Numbered from the stretch's first letter, positions 28,818 to 38,701 are shown. The stretch: 64,000 nucleotides of DNA from Aquamicrobium sp. (GCA_019739225.1 JAHHDT010000004.1:62001-126000); one strand, 5' to 3'. The notes: generated from the sequence alone by a model not told the origin. Numbers and translations: made by a program.

Positions 28818-29723
28818 TCAGCGCTTCTCGCGAAGTGCTTCGATGAAGCGGTCGTGCGCGATTGCGAAGTTGCCGCTCACGCGCTGGCCGGATGGCACGT
28901 CTTGTGTGACGACGGAGCCCAGGGAGACGTAGCAGCCATCGCCGAGTGTCAGGCCATTCGCTATGGTTGCCTGCGGCCCGATCACGACGTCGTTGCCGAT
29001 GCTCACACGCCCGCCGATCCACCCCTGGCCGCCGATTCTCGTGTTTTGCCCGACTTCGGTATCATGGGAGACGACGGCATTGTGATCGATCACGGTAGCG
29101 TCGCCTATCGAGGTGAAGCCGCCGAACGCCGTGCGCGAAATCGACACGCCGGGCAAGAGCTCGACACCGTCGCCAAGCTGGACGCCGCCCGCCTGTGGCC
29201 TGAGAATCTGGCGTCCGCCGATCCTGACGATCTCGTAGGCTGCTGAGCCGACGACGCAACACTCGCGGATCCCCACATTGTCGCCGATGGTCGAACGCGG
29301 ATGAATCACCGCGCCGTGGGCGATGACGCAGCCTGCGCCGATGCGCACATCGCGAGGTGGCACGATTGCGGTTTCGGCAATGCTGCAACCCGGGCCGATC
29401 TCGGTGTCGAAGCTCTCCCACAACAGGCCGGGTATGGCACAGATGCGGGCGTGGAGCGCGGCATGTGCTTCGCCGGGCGTGTCCGACAGGGCGAGGCCGA
29501 GATTCGGCGGCACCAGATCGGCAAACGCCTTGCTTGTGATGACTGCAGCGAAACGGTCCGATTGGCCGAGTGCATTGGCAAAGGCAGCGTCGGTCAGCGG
29601 CACGACCATTGCATCGAGGCGCGTGGCGATCTTCGCGACATGGCGAAAGGATGCGTCACGAACGATTTCGTATCCGATCTCCGACGCGAAATCGCTCAGG
29701 CGAACCGTCTTGGCGGCGCTCAT
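28818..29723 (-). CDS. LpxD-like left-handed beta-helix acyltransferase
   Basis: A 301-residue protein with many hexapeptide repeats (IGAGCVIAHGAVIHPRSTIG near residue 126, then IGDNVGI and VGQNTRIGGQGWIGG) and an N-terminal region similar to the uridine-binding domain of LpxD. True LpxD is normally encoded with bamA-fabZ-lpxA; this one sits in a glycan cluster and is shorter, so it is more likely an N- or O-acyltransferase for a sugar of the surface polysaccharide. The start at 29723 comes just after the stop of the methyltransferase gene on the same strand, giving a two-gene operon. Confidence 0.78.
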   Translation of the reverse strand: MSAAKTVRLSDFASEIGYEIVRDASFRHVAKIATRLDAMVVPLTDAAFANALGQSDRFAAVITSKAFADLVPPNLGLALSDTPGEAHAALHARICAIPGLLWESFDTEIGPGCSIAETAIVPPRDVRIGAGCVIAHGAVIHPRSTIGDNVGIRECCVVGSAAYEIVRIGGRQILRPQAGGVQLGDGVELLPGVSISRTAFGGFTSIGDATVIDHNAVVSHDTEVGQNTRIGGQGWIGGRVSIGNDVVIGPQATIANGLTLGDGCYVSLGSVVTQDVPSGQRVSGNFAIAHDRFIEALREKR

Positions 29724-29724
29724 G

Positions 29725-30453
29725 TCAGCGCCTGCGTCGGATCGCAACGTCGTTGTACATCATCGTCTGGAAGGCGAGGTAGACGAGTTCCCAATCGTCC
29801 TCGATGCAGAATTCGTTGACCGCCCGCGCGACCCCGCAATGGCTCATCGAGGTGGGCGACCATGTTGCATAGTCGTTGAAGACCAGCAGCCCGCCTTCCT
29901 TGACCTTGGGTGCGGCGGCCAGGATGTCGCGCTTGACCCCTTCATAGAGGTGGTCGCCATCGATGTAGATCCAGTCGAAATAGCCGTCGGGCATGGCTCC
30001 GATGAGCTCGGACGAGTCGCCCTCGTGAACGGTCACGATGCCTTTCTCGCGCCCCTGCCGCAGGTTGTCGGGCTTGATGCGCGCCACATCGATCTCGAAG
30101 ATATGCAGTTCTTTCGGCGTACATGTGTCGAGAAGGTAGCGGGCGAAGTTGCCTTCATCCGTCCCGATCTCCGCCACGACCGCGCTGGCGGGCAGCAGCT
30201 TGACCATTTCGAGGCGATTCTGGACCAGGCGGCAGGAATCGATGAGCGACTGCGGAAGCTCGCGGGTGCGGTCCAGATAGGGGATCTTGCCTTCCCGCAA
30301 TGCGCGCACGCTCTCGCCGAAGGCTCTACGCTTTTCTTCTGCGTCCCTGATCAATTTTTGCCGCGCCGGGCCAACGACCTTCAAGCTTGTCTCTCCTGCG
30401 GTTGTCTGTGCCTCGGTTGCCGCAGCAACGACAGCCGAAGCGCTCTGTCGCAA
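29725..30453 (-). CDS. class I SAM-dependent methyltransferase
   Basis: A 242-residue Rossmann methyltransferase. Motif I is VAEIGTDEGNFARYLL near residue 92, the ribose-binding acidic residue follows in HIFEID near 116, and YIDGDHLYEGVKRDILAAAP near 165 is the Methyltransf_24-type post-motif. Such enzymes O-methylate sugars or amino-sugar lipids. The N-terminal 75 residues are helical and charged. It is the first gene of a pair with the LpxD-like acyltransferase, downstream of a perfect inverted repeat at 30547-30567. Confidence 0.82.
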   Translation of the reverse strand: MRQSASAVVAAATEAQTTAGETSLKVVGPARQKLIRDAEEKRRAFGESVRALREGKIPYLDRTRELPQSLIDSCRLVQNRLEMVKLLPASAVVAEIGTDEGNFARYLLDTCTPKELHIFEIDVARIKPDNLRQGREKGIVTVHEGDSSELIGAMPDGYFDWIYIDGDHLYEGVKRDILAAAPKVKEGGLLVFNDYATWSPTSMSHCGVARAVNEFCIEDDWELVYLAFQTMMYNDVAIRRRR

Positions 30454-30546
30454 ACAATGCTGGCGAAATCAAGCACGACCGCCCGCAGCGCGGCTTGATG
30501 GCGTGCTCCGTTTACCGAGCGTTAATCTTGTTGAGTTCTATTATGC

Positions 30547-30567
30547 CAGCTTCCGTTACGGAAGCTG
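30547..30567. promoter_or_regulatory. perfect 9-bp inverted repeat upstream of the methyltransferase operon
   Basis: CAGCTTCCG and CGGAAGCTG flank a TTA spacer, a symmetric 21-bp site 94 bp before the methyltransferase start and 71 bp after the MerR-type gene stop. It could be an operator or a terminator stem for the MerR gene. The lack of a T-tract on either side favours a protein-binding site. Confidence 0.4.
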
Positions 30568-30638
30568 CGATGAGACGGACCCCGGTGGCGCAGAGCCCCC
30601 CAACGCGCCCCGGGCGCCGCCTTCTCTGACAGGCGGGC

Positions 30639-31184
30639 CTAGCGAACCTGATCCAGAAGCCGCTTGCATTCCAGCAGATCGAAAAGAGCCTCCTGAAGCA
30701 GAGCCCTGTTGTCGCGGGAAAGTCGCCCTTCTTCGCCTGACGCCGCGCCTTCGTCCTCGCCCTTGCCAAGGCCGAAGAAGCGTCGGCCGGGCTTCACCTT
30801 GGGTTGGCCGACGAGCATCTCATCGTCATTGCGCGGCCGTGCCGCAGATTGCTGCTGTTCGGCTTCCACCGCCGCCTGTTTGCGTTGGGCGATGACCTCA
30901 ACGGCGGCGAGGTCTCCGTTGCCGATCGCGACCAGGAACTGGTTGCCGTTGTCACGCAGCAGTTTCTGCACGCCTTTGATCGTGTAGCCCTGATCGTAGA
31001 GCATGTGGCGGATGCCCTTGATCAGGTCCACGTCCTGCGGGCGGTAATAGCGTCGCCCGCCGCCACGTTTCATCGGCTTGATCTGCGTGAAACGGGTCTC
31101 CCAGAACCTCAGGACGTGCTGCGGCAGGTCCAGCAGTTCTGCGACTTCGCTGATTGTGCGGAAGGCGTCGGGGCTCTTGTCCAT
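30639..31184 (-). CDS. MerR-family transcriptional regulator
   Basis: A 181-residue regulator. The N-terminal winged helix-turn-helix reads [25 protein letters not shown] from residue 8, with the wing [18 protein letters not shown]. The C-terminal half is helical and charged ([16 protein letters not shown]) with no cysteine-based metal site. In Rhizobiales the gene regularly follows plsX-fabH-ihfA, and it does here too, in the same direction. Function is unknown. The start at 31184 was chosen over 31202 because of the family MDKSPD-like beginning. Confidence 0.9.
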   Translation of the reverse strand: MDKSPDAFRTISEVAELLDLPQHVLRFWETRFTQIKPMKRGGGRRYYRPQDVDLIKGIRHMLYDQGYTIKGVQKLLRDNGNQFLVAIGNGDLAAVEVIAQRKQAAVEAEQQQSAARPRNDDEMLVGQPKVKPGRRFFGLGKGEDEGAASGEEGRLSRDNRALLQEALFDLLECKRLLDQVR

Positions 31185-31318
31185 GGCAGTACAGGCTCCC
31201 ATGCTGCGATTCGAACGCCATTGCAGCGTTTTGTCAGGCGCATTTCAAGCGGCGGACGGATGCCATGCGCAACTTTTATTGCGCGAAGAACGGGACGAGC
31301 GTGTTCGGTACGGCCGGA

Positions 31319-31657
31319 CTACTTGTCCCGCTTTGCCTTGGCGTTCTGGTGCGAACGCAGGATACGCTGCTTGAGGACGTTCGACGCCTTGAAAGTCATC
31401 ACCCGGCGCGGAAGGATCGGCACTTCTTCGCCGGTCTTCGGGTTGCGGCCGACACGTTCGTTCTTGCCGCGGACGTGGAAGGTGGCGAAAGATGAAAGCT
31501 TGACGGTTTCGCCGCGCACGATCGCTTCGCAAATCTCGTCAAGGACCATTTCGACCAGTTGAGCGGATTCCGTGCGCGAAAGCCCAACCTTGCGGTAGAC
31601 GGCTTCCGCCAGGTCAGCGCGCGTAAGTGTGTTTCCCCCATTGGGCTGTCCAACCAT
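31319..31657 (-). CDS. ihfA: integration host factor, alpha subunit
   Basis: A 112-residue DNA-bending protein that pairs with IHF-beta. The family core is [21 protein letters not shown] from residue 10, [20 protein letters not shown] near 61-80 with the intercalating Pro, and [11 protein letters not shown] near 88. The start at 31657 (MVGQPNG) was taken. It lies between fabH and the MerR-type gene on the same strand, an order shared by many rhizobia, with a 111-bp gap to fabH. Confidence 0.95.
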   Translation of the reverse strand: MVGQPNGGNTLTRADLAEAVYRKVGLSRTESAQLVEMVLDEICEAIVRGETVKLSSFATFHVRGKNERVGRNPKTGEEVPILPRRVMTFKASNVLKQRILRSHQNAKAKRDK

Positions 31658-31769
31658 GTCGAAATAACTGAAAATCCGCAATATTTCGAGACGTTAAGGA
31701 ATTGGCCCAGCGAGGTCAAGGACTCTGCCTGCAAACCCCATCGACTTGCCGTTTTGGTTGACGTGCCGT

Positions 31770-32741
31770 TTACCAGCGCAACAAAACTGCACCCCAGGTA
31801 AAGCCGCCGCCCATCGCTTCCAGCAGGACGAGATCGCCTGCCTTGATGCGTCCGTCAGCCACCGCGGCGCCCAGCGCCAGCGGAACCGAGGCCGCGGATG
31901 TGTTGCCGTGCAGATGAACGGTGATGACGACCTTGTCCTCAGCGATACCGAGCTTTTTGGCGGAGGCGTCGATGATGCGCTTGTTCGCCTGGTGCGGCAC
32001 GAACCAGTCGAGGTCGTCGGCGCTCACGCCGCCGCGGGCCAGCGCATCCTCTACCACATCGGTGATCATGCCGACGGCATGCTTGAAGACCTCCCGCCCT
32101 TCCATGCGCAGGTGCCCGACCGTCTGCGTGGTGGACGGCCCGCCATCCACGTAGAGCTTTTCGCGGTGGCTGCCGTCCGAGCGCAGGCTCGATGCGATGA
32201 TGCCCCGATCCGTGAGGGCGCCTGCGCTCTCGACCGCCTCAAGCACCATTGCACCGGCACCGTCGCCGAACAGCACGCAGGTCGTGCGGTCGCTCCAGTC
32301 GAGGAGACGCGAGAACGTCTCCGATCCGATCACCAGCACGCGCCGCGCCATGCCGGCGCGGATATGCGCGTCGGCGGCAGTCACCGCATAGACGAAGCCG
32401 CTGCAAACCGCCTGCATGTCGAAGGCGAAGCCGTGGCGCATGCCCAGCCGTTCCTGGATCTCCACGGAAGTGGCCGGAAACGTGTTGTTGGGCGTCGAAG
32501 TCGCGAGAATGATCAGGTCGATGTCGTCGGGCGTCAGGCCGGCATTGGCCAGCGCCGCGCGTGCCGCCGCTTCGCCCAGCGATGCGGTCGTTTCATCTTC
32601 GGCCGCGATATGGCGCTGGGTGATGCCGGTGCGCTGGACAATCCACTCGTCGGAGGTGTCGACGAGGGTTTCGAATTCCGCATTCTTCATGATGCGGCGC
32701 GGCAGGGCGGTCCCCACGCCGCGCACAACGGATCTTATCAT
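31770..32741 (-). CDS. fabH: 3-oxoacyl-ACP synthase III (KAS III)
   Basis: A 323-residue enzyme that starts fatty-acid synthesis by condensing acetyl-CoA with malonyl-ACP. The catalytic triad is visible: Cys in [11 protein letters not shown] near residue 112, His in [11 protein letters not shown] near 249 and Asn in LHGNTSAAS near 280. The N-terminus [16 protein letters not shown] is typical. It follows plsX with an 11-bp gap on the same strand, so phospholipid and fatty-acid initiation are co-expressed. Confidence 0.97.
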   Translation of the reverse strand: MIRSVVRGVGTALPRRIMKNAEFETLVDTSDEWIVQRTGITQRHIAAEDETTASLGEAAARAALANAGLTPDDIDLIILATSTPNNTFPATSVEIQERLGMRHGFAFDMQAVCSGFVYAVTAADAHIRAGMARRVLVIGSETFSRLLDWSDRTTCVLFGDGAGAMVLEAVESAGALTDRGIIASSLRSDGSHREKLYVDGGPSTTQTVGHLRMEGREVFKHAVGMITDVVEDALARGGVSADDLDWFVPHQANKRIIDASAKKLGIAEDKVVITVHLHGNTSAASVPLALGAAVADGRIKAGDLVLLEAMGGGFTWGAVLLRW

Positions 32742-32752
32742 TCCTGCTTGCC

Positions 32753-33817
32753 CTATTCTTCGCTGGCGGAATCGTCCTTCGCCGCGCCCCGTTTTTCCGG
32801 CATCCGACCGTGGAAAGCTTCCAGCTCCCGGCGAATCCCGTCGATCAGGCGGCTGCGCCCCATGTCATAGCCCAGTTCGACCGCTGCCGCGAAGCCTTCG
32901 TCGTCGGTCCCGCCATGGCTTTTCACGACGATGCCGTTGAGCCCGAGGAAGACGCCACCATTGATCTTGCGAACATCCATCTTCTCACGCAGGCGGTTGA
33001 ACGCGTCACGCGCGAACACGTAGCCGATCTTCGACATCAGCGTACGGCTCATCGCAGCACGCAGATACTCGCCGATCTGCTTGGCGGTGCCTTCCGCCGT
33101 CTTCAGCGCGATGTTGCCGGCAAAGCCTTCGGTGACGACGACGTCGACCGAGCCGAGGCCGATATCGTCGCCTTCGACGAAGCCGTGATAATCCATGGTC
33201 TTGAGGTTGGATTCGCGCAGCAGGCGGCCTGCTTCCTTGACCTCTTCCTGTCCCTTTATCTCTTCGACGCCGACATTGAGCAGACCGACGGACGGTCGCT
33301 CGATGGCGAATATGGCGCGCGCCATGGCAGAGCCGAGGATGGCGAAGTCGATGAGCTGATGAGCATCCGCGCCGATCGTCGCGCCGACATCGAGCACGAC
33401 GCTTTCGCCACGCACGGTCGGCCAGATGGCCGCAATGGCCGGGCGCTCGATCGACACCATCGTGCGCAGGCAGAACTTCGACATCGCCATCAGCGCGCCG
33501 GTATTGCCCGCGGAAACGCAGACATCGGCATCGTCATTCTTAACGGCCTCGATCGCCTTCCACATGGACGACTTCCATCGCCCCTGGCGCAAGGCCTGGC
33601 TCGGCTTGTCGTCCATGCGGACGGCAATCTCGCAATGCGTGAATTCGCTGACATCGGCAACGCGAGGGAATTTCGCGAGCAACGGTCGGACGAGTTCGTC
33701 GCGCCCGAAGATCAGGAAACGGACGTCGGGGCGGCGTTCAGCCACCTTGTCCAGGCCGGGGATGACGACCTCGGGCCCGTGGTCTCCACCCATTGCGTCA
33801 ATGGCGATGCGTATCAA
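32753..33817 (-). CDS. plsX: phosphate acyltransferase PlsX
   Basis: A 354-residue enzyme that makes acyl-phosphate from acyl-ACP for phospholipid synthesis. Signatures: [14 protein letters not shown] at the N-terminus, [12 protein letters not shown] near residue 100, [13 protein letters not shown] near 147 and [13 protein letters not shown] near 235. The C-terminus is slightly extended and charged ([11 protein letters not shown]). It heads the plsX-fabH-ihfA-MerR block. The DUF177 gene that normally precedes plsX is 11.5 kb away on the other strand. Confidence 0.97.
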   Translation of the reverse strand: MIRIAIDAMGGDHGPEVVIPGLDKVAERRPDVRFLIFGRDELVRPLLAKFPRVADVSEFTHCEIAVRMDDKPSQALRQGRWKSSMWKAIEAVKNDDADVCVSAGNTGALMAMSKFCLRTMVSIERPAIAAIWPTVRGESVVLDVGATIGADAHQLIDFAILGSAMARAIFAIERPSVGLLNVGVEEIKGQEEVKEAGRLLRESNLKTMDYHGFVEGDDIGLGSVDVVVTEGFAGNIALKTAEGTAKQIGEYLRAAMSRTLMSKIGYVFARDAFNRLREKMDVRKINGGVFLGLNGIVVKSHGGTDDEGFAAAVELGYDMGRSRLIDGIRRELEAFHGRMPEKRGAAKDDSASEE

Positions 33818-33911
33818 TCGGTATTCGTTTCTTCTGGTCCCTCGAGGGGAGGCTGGAAAGTTTCGGCGAAAATAGCGTTTTTGCGCAGCCGCACAACCGG
33901 ATTCGAGCGTG

Positions 33912-33931
33912 CCGGCCTGTGAATAGGCCGG
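33912..33931 (-). terminator. hairpin after the wzy-like gene
   Basis: CCGGCCT at 33912-33918 pairs with AGGCCGG at 33925-33931 over a six-base loop, just downstream of the minus-strand Wzy stop and upstream of plsX. There is no T-tract, so it is at best a weak terminator. Confidence 0.4.
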
Positions 33932-33943
33932 TAGTGGGGGGTG

Positions 33944-35200
33944 TCAGGCGTAAGCGCGTGGGATCTGCCGTAGGGACATGGCCCGCTGATACCGGCTTTC
34001 CAGTGCCATCGCGCCCCAGATAAGGCCGATCAGTACGTAGAAATGGCGCCAGTGATCCATATCGATCACCGTGCCGAGCGCGATATGTCCAAGGAAGGTG
34101 ACATAGGCGCACAGCAGATAGGGCTGCCAGGGCCTGTCGCGGAAGAGGATGCGGAAGCCACCGGCGACCGTAGAAACCACCAGCGCGAAAAAGGAAGCAA
34201 AGCCCAGCCAGCCATAATTCATCAACGAGGACAACCAGATGTTGTGCGTGTCTTCCCCCAGGGTGCGGCCGAAATTCAGCGGCCCGATCCCCAGCGGATT
34301 CTCGGTGGCCATCCCGAATCCGATCGGGAATCGTGCGAAACGTCCGAGTTGGCCGGCATCGTAGTCCTGCACAAGCTTGGCTCTGGTGGAAAACAGGTCG
34401 GAAACGCCGGGCAATTGCATCGCGACGAGAATCGCACAGGTCAGGATAACGACGGCTAGGCCGGCCATCAGCGCGACACGCAGCCTGAACATGCCACTGT
34501 TGCTTTGCAGGAAAAGCGCTGCTGTCAGCATGATCGAGGCGGCCGCGAACAGGCCCCATGCTCCACGCGAGAACGAAAGGAAGATCGCGGTGACGATTAT
34601 GACGAAACTGATGGCATAGAGCGGTAGCCGCAGCGGATTTCCCGTCAGCAGCCGGTAGAGCACATAGATGCCCGGCAGAACCAGGAAGGGCCCGAAGACG
34701 TTGGGATCCTGGAAAGCCCCGGTCGCGCGGTCGAATTTGGTGAACATCTCGGCGCCGGGAAAGAGACCGAAATAGCCGGCGATGCCGAGCATGCCCGTCG
34801 CCAGGGCTGCTGCGACCCAAGCCATGAAGATGAGCTTGTAGCGACGGTGGTCCGCTTCCAGGATCGCGGTGAAGAACACTGCCGTGAACCCGAGAAACAG
34901 CGAGACGGCCAGAAAGAGGGGCGTTGTGTAGAGGTCGCCCATCGTCGTCATCGAGAAAAGGCCGCCGATATTGAAGGCGGCAAGCAGGGCGAGCAGCGCT
35001 ACGGCATGGCGAGACAGCCTCAGTCCGAACAGGAACCAGACGCAGATGAGCGCAGCCATGAAGAGTTCATAGGGCGCCGGCTCGCGGATGACAAAGCCGA
35101 GCAGAAAGACGGCCAGTGCTACCGCAGACGAGGCAACGAGCGACAGCGCCTTGGCCTGAACGACGACGCGCGGCAGCCCGTTGGCGGTCACCGCGCTCAA
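33944..35200 (-). CDS. O-antigen ligase/polymerase family (Wzy-like) membrane protein
   Basis: A 418-residue protein with 11-12 hydrophobic helices and a periplasmic loop near residues 255-330 that contains GLGPLNFG-like and DTHNIWLSSLMNYGWLG motifs, the Wzy_C/O-antigen ligase signature. It would join lipid-linked repeat units or ligate the finished chain. Its start overlaps the stop of the phosphoglycosyltransferase gene by four bases, so the two are translationally coupled. Polymerase and ligase cannot be told apart from sequence alone; a Wza/Wzz context favours polymerase. Confidence 0.85.
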   Translation of the reverse strand: MSAVTANGLPRVVVQAKALSLVASSAVALAVFLLGFVIREPAPYELFMAALICVWFLFGLRLSRHAVALLALLAAFNIGGLFSMTTMGDLYTTPLFLAVSLFLGFTAVFFTAILEADHRRYKLIFMAWVAAALATGMLGIAGYFGLFPGAEMFTKFDRATGAFQDPNVFGPFLVLPGIYVLYRLLTGNPLRLPLYAISFVIIVTAIFLSFSRGAWGLFAAASIMLTAALFLQSNSGMFRLRVALMAGLAVVILTCAILVAMQLPGVSDLFSTRAKLVQDYDAGQLGRFARFPIGFGMATENPLGIGPLNFGRTLGEDTHNIWLSSLMNYGWLGFASFFALVVSTVAGGFRILFRDRPWQPYLLCAYVTFLGHIALGTVIDMDHWRHFYVLIGLIWGAMALESRYQRAMSLRQIPRAYA

Positions 35201-36732
35201 TAGGCGTTCTCCGTATTGAGCAGGCGAATCGGCGTCAGCAGCAGGATCTTCAGGTCGAACCAGAGCGACCAGTTCTCGATGTAGTAGAGATCGTACTCGG
35301 TACGCATCTTGATCTTGTCGTCGTGATCGATCTCGCCACGCCAGCCGTTGATCTGTGCCCAGCCCGTGACGCCGGGCTTGACCCGATGGCGTGCGAAATA
35401 ACCGTCGACCACCTCATGATAGAGGCGGTTGTGCGACTGGGCGGAGACGGCGTGCGGCCGCGGGCCGACCAGCGAGAGGTTTCCGATCAGCGAATTGAAG
35501 AACTGCGGCAGTTCGTCGATGGAGGTCTTGCGGATGATGCGGCCGACGCGGGTCACGCGCGGATCGTTCTTGGTAACGGCGTTGCGCGCCGTGGGGTCGC
35601 ACTGGTCGACATACATCGACCGGAACTTGTAGACGTCGATGACCTCGTTGTTGAAGCCGTGCCGCTTCTGCTTGAAGAACACCGGCCCCTTGCTCTCCAG
35701 CTTGATGGCGATGGCCGTCGCGATCATGATCGGTGAGAAAACGACGATGCCGATGAGGCTGAAGACGATGTCGAAGGCCCGCTTGGCAACGGAATCCCAG
35801 TCGTTGATCGGCCTGTCGAGGACGTCCAGCATCGGCACGGAGCCGATGAACGAATAGGATCGCGGCCGGAACCGTAGCTGGTTGGAATGCGCGGACAGGC
35901 GAATGTCGACAGGCAGCACCCAGAGCTTCTTGAGCAGCGAAAGCACACGCGCCTCGGCGGTGAGCGGCAGCGCGACGATCAGCATGTCGATTCGGGCGAT
36001 GCGCGCGAATTCTATCAGCGCGCCGATATTGCCGAGCTTGGGGTAGCCGGCCACGATCGGCGGCGATCGGCGGTCGTCGCGGTCGTCGAAAATGCCGCAG
36101 ATACGGATGTCGTTGTGAGGTTGCTGTTCGATGGAGCGGATGAGGGTCTCGGCCGTCTGACCGCCGCCCACGATGACGGCGCGGCGCTCCATCGCCCCGT
36201 TTCTCGCCCAGCGGCGGACCATCCGCGCCATGACGAACCGCAGGATAAGCAAGAGCCCGAGCCCCGTGAAGAACCAGGACGCAAGCCAGAAGCGTGAGAA
36301 ATCGGCCGAAACCTTGAGGAAGAAGCCGACCACGGTGGTCAATGCCAGCGTGCCGCCCCACACGAGGATGATGGTGCCGAGATTGTTCATCGGCTGGCGC
36401 AGGCGCGCGATCTGGTAGTTGTCGGTGATCTCGAGCAGGATCACGGCGACAGCCGATGTGCCCAGGATCAGCAGCGGATATTGCCACAGGAACGCATGGT
36501 GGACGTCGACATAGACCGCGTAGATCGCAAGCCCGGAAAGGGCGAGCAGGATAAACTCGACGAAGCGCAGGACGCCGCTGACCATCACCGGCGACATGCT
36601 GTCGCGACGATACTGGGTCGCGATCTGGCGCGCCGTCGGGTTCAGTTCGGCCGCGGCCGTGGGCGCTTCGCCCTCCTTGAAGGTGCGTATCGCCTGGCTG
36701 CTGAAGCGCATTGCGGGATCGTTCTCGGCCAT
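35197..36732 (-). CDS. undecaprenyl-phosphate sugar-1-phosphate transferase (WcaJ/PssA-like)
   Basis: A 511-residue inner-membrane enzyme that starts repeat-unit assembly by moving a sugar phosphate onto undecaprenyl phosphate. Four helices in the first 165 residues and a CoA-binding-like domain (AVIVGGGQTAETLIRSIEQQ near residue 188) are followed by the bacterial sugar transferase domain: KRAFDIVFSLIGIV near 318, KFRSMYVDQCD near 370 and SIDELPQFFNSLIGNLSLVGPRPH near 409. This is the long WcaJ-like form, usually glucose- or galactose-specific. It is coupled to the Wzy-like gene downstream. Confidence 0.93.
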   Translation of the reverse strand: MAENDPAMRFSSQAIRTFKEGEAPTAAAELNPTARQIATQYRRDSMSPVMVSGVLRFVEFILLALSGLAIYAVYVDVHHAFLWQYPLLILGTSAVAVILLEITDNYQIARLRQPMNNLGTIILVWGGTLALTTVVGFFLKVSADFSRFWLASWFFTGLGLLLILRFVMARMVRRWARNGAMERRAVIVGGGQTAETLIRSIEQQPHNDIRICGIFDDRDDRRSPPIVAGYPKLGNIGALIEFARIARIDMLIVALPLTAEARVLSLLKKLWVLPVDIRLSAHSNQLRFRPRSYSFIGSVPMLDVLDRPINDWDSVAKRAFDIVFSLIGIVVFSPIMIATAIAIKLESKGPVFFKQKRHGFNNEVIDVYKFRSMYVDQCDPTARNAVTKNDPRVTRVGRIIRKTSIDELPQFFNSLIGNLSLVGPRPHAVSAQSHNRLYHEVVDGYFARHRVKPGVTGWAQINGWRGEIDHDDKIKMRTEYDLYYIENWSLWFDLKILLLTPIRLLNTENAY

Positions 36733-36818
36733 CTTGTCTGCTCCCGGGTCGGCGTTTCCCTACCAGAAAGCCGCTAAGGAAACATTGACGTGGGAGAGGG
36801 CCCCGGCGGGTGCCGGTG

Positions 36819-37982
36819 CTAGGACAGGCTCGCGCGATAGGCTTCTTCGACCTTGCGCGCCATCACGTCGGCGCCGAAGCGCGACTTCAATTCCGCCTGG
36901 CCGGGCATCGCGGCCGCGAAGCAGCGTTCGTCGCCGATTGCGGCCGTCATGCCGGTAGTGACGCCTTCGACGGTAGGCGAAACCAGGGCAGGCGCACCTG
37001 CTTCGAAGATTTCGGGAATCCCGCCGACGGTGGTAGCGATCATCGTCTTTCCGGCGGCCAGCGCCTCGAGCACGATGTAGGGCATGGCCTCGGCGCGTGA
37101 GGGCACCACGATGATCCTGCCGAGCGCAAACGCTTTGCGCGCTGGCATTGGCGGCAGAAAACGGACGCGCTCGCCAAGACCGCGCCGGATCACCTGCTTC
37201 TTGTAGTCGGGCAGGTCGGCGCCATCGCCCACCATGACCGCCGAGAGCGGGCGGCCGATCTGGTCTGAAGCCGCAGCCAGCGCATCGATGAAGATGTCCG
37301 GACCTTTCAGGTCGCGCATCATGCCGATGTAGAGAAAGTCGGCCGCGTCTGCGGTGGCGGGCACCGGCTCGAATTCGCGGTCGTTGAGGCCGTTATAGAC
37401 GAGACTTGCCGGAGCTTTCGGTTCGCCGATCTTCTCGACGAAGGTGCGCCGTTCATAGTCCGACACGAACAGGACATGATCCGTGAATCGGCTTAGCACG
37501 CGCTCGATCGCGAACAGGATGCGCCCCTTGGGACTTGCGGCGTCGTAGTGAAGGACGCCGCCATGCGGGGAATAGAGGCGGGCTACGCGAAACCTGGAGA
37601 CCCGCAGAAGTGAGCCGAAAACCCGCGCGAGCGCGCCACCCTTGGCGCCGTGCCCGTGCAGCACGTCCGGCCGCAATTCCTTGATAAGCTTGTAGGTGCG
37701 CCAACCGGCGGCGATGTCGCCCGGTCCGATATGGCGGTGAATGGTGATGCGCGAGACGCCAAGCGCCAGCATCCCGCGAATCTCTTCGAAATAGTGTTCT
37801 TCCAGTTCCCCGCCGGTTGAGGAATCGCAGATGATGCCGACTTCATGCCCCGCCGCCGCCTGGGCCGCGACGAGATCGCGCACATGACGGAATATGCCGC
37901 CGACCGGCGAGCGAAAGCAGTGGATGATGCGCAGGCCGCTGGCCACGGTGCTGGTTTTCCCGGCCCTAGAAGAAACGTTCAC
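36819..37982 (-). CDS. glycosyltransferase family 4
   Basis: A 387-residue GT-B enzyme. The acceptor half has SPVGGIFRHVRDLVAAQAAAGHEVG near residue 26 and a DVLHGHGAKGGALARVFG stretch near 110; the donor half has LYIGMMRDLKGPDIFIDALA near 216 and the EX7E region PSRAEAMPYIVLEALAAGKTMIA near 295. It would extend the repeat unit after the WcaJ-type enzyme. Its first 17 bases overlap the end of the wza-like gene, indicating a tight operon wza, GT4, WcaJ-like, wzy. Confidence 0.92.
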   Translation of the reverse strand: MNVSSRAGKTSTVASGLRIIHCFRSPVGGIFRHVRDLVAAQAAAGHEVGIICDSSTGGELEEHYFEEIRGMLALGVSRITIHRHIGPGDIAAGWRTYKLIKELRPDVLHGHGAKGGALARVFGSLLRVSRFRVARLYSPHGGVLHYDAASPKGRILFAIERVLSRFTDHVLFVSDYERRTFVEKIGEPKAPASLVYNGLNDREFEPVPATADAADFLYIGMMRDLKGPDIFIDALAAASDQIGRPLSAVMVGDGADLPDYKKQVIRRGLGERVRFLPPMPARKAFALGRIIVVPSRAEAMPYIVLEALAAGKTMIATTVGGIPEIFEAGAPALVSPTVEGVTTGMTAAIGDERCFAAAMPGQAELKSRFGADVMARKVEEAYRASLS

Positions 37983-38523
37983 GCACGTAGATGGTGTCGC
38001 CCGGCATCAGCGGATCGGACGTTGTCACGCGCCCCGTCATGACCTTGCCGTTGATGTCACGGGTGATGTCGACATTGTTCTGGTTGGCGCGTGGCGTGTA
38101 GCCGCCGGCAGCCGCCACCGCCTTGTAAACCGTCATGCCCGGCACGTAGGAGTACTGGCCGGCCGCGCCCACTTCACCCATCACGAAGATCGGGCGGTAG
38201 CGATCGACTTCGACGGATACGTCGGGGTCGCGCAGATATCCGTTGCGCAGCTTCTGCGCGATCTGTCCTTCGATCTGCTGGACCGTGTAGCCTCGTGCTG
38301 CGATCGCGCCCACCAGCGGGAACGCGATATAGCCGGACTGGTCGACGGCATAGGTGTTGGTCAGCGTTTCCTGCTCGAAGACCGTCACGCGAATGCGGTC
38401 GCCCGCATCGATGATGTAGGGCTCGTTGATCGCTTCGTGGAATGCGGCGGGGGCAGGGCGATAGCCGGAACATCCCGCAAGGGCTATTGAAATGGCTATC
38501 GCGGCTGCGAGATGACTTTTCAT
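37966..38523 (-). CDS. polysaccharide export lipoprotein (Wza/ExoF family)
   Basis: A 185-residue outer-membrane or periplasmic export protein. The signal peptide ends in a lipobox (ALAGC, Cys near residue 18). The Poly_export domain starts at YIIDAGDRIRVTVFEQETL and is followed by a SLBB-type beta-grasp near RYRPIFVMGEVGAAGQYSYV. It is much shorter than E. coli Wza (about 380 residues) and lacks its C-terminal helix, as in rhizobial ExoF/PssN-like proteins. The start at 38523 was chosen because the longer frame has no signal character. Confidence 0.9.
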   Translation of the reverse strand: MKSHLAAAIAISIALAGCSGYRPAPAAFHEAINEPYIIDAGDRIRVTVFEQETLTNTYAVDQSGYIAFPLVGAIAARGYTVQQIEGQIAQKLRNGYLRDPDVSVEVDRYRPIFVMGEVGAAGQYSYVPGMTVYKAVAAAGGYTPRANQNNVDITRDINGKVMTGRVTTSDPLMPGDTIYVRERFF

Positions 38524-38701
38524 GACCTGCTGACGACCTTCCTGATGCCGCGATGAGCCGCGGCCGTGGATCGAACGAGGCATTTATCGTCCCGTTAAGG
38601 TTAATGGCCGGTAAAGCGGGGGCGCTTTTCGTTGCGCGCAAAAGGCTGCATTAACGGTCCATTAGCAAAGAAGAATGAAGCGTTAGCGAGGGCTTAACCC
38701 G

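Noticed and set aside
30568-30638. A further tRNA-like sequence near the MerR gene
   Set aside because: GACGGACCCCGGTGGCGCAG looked tRNA-like at first, but no acceptor or T stem pairs can be formed.
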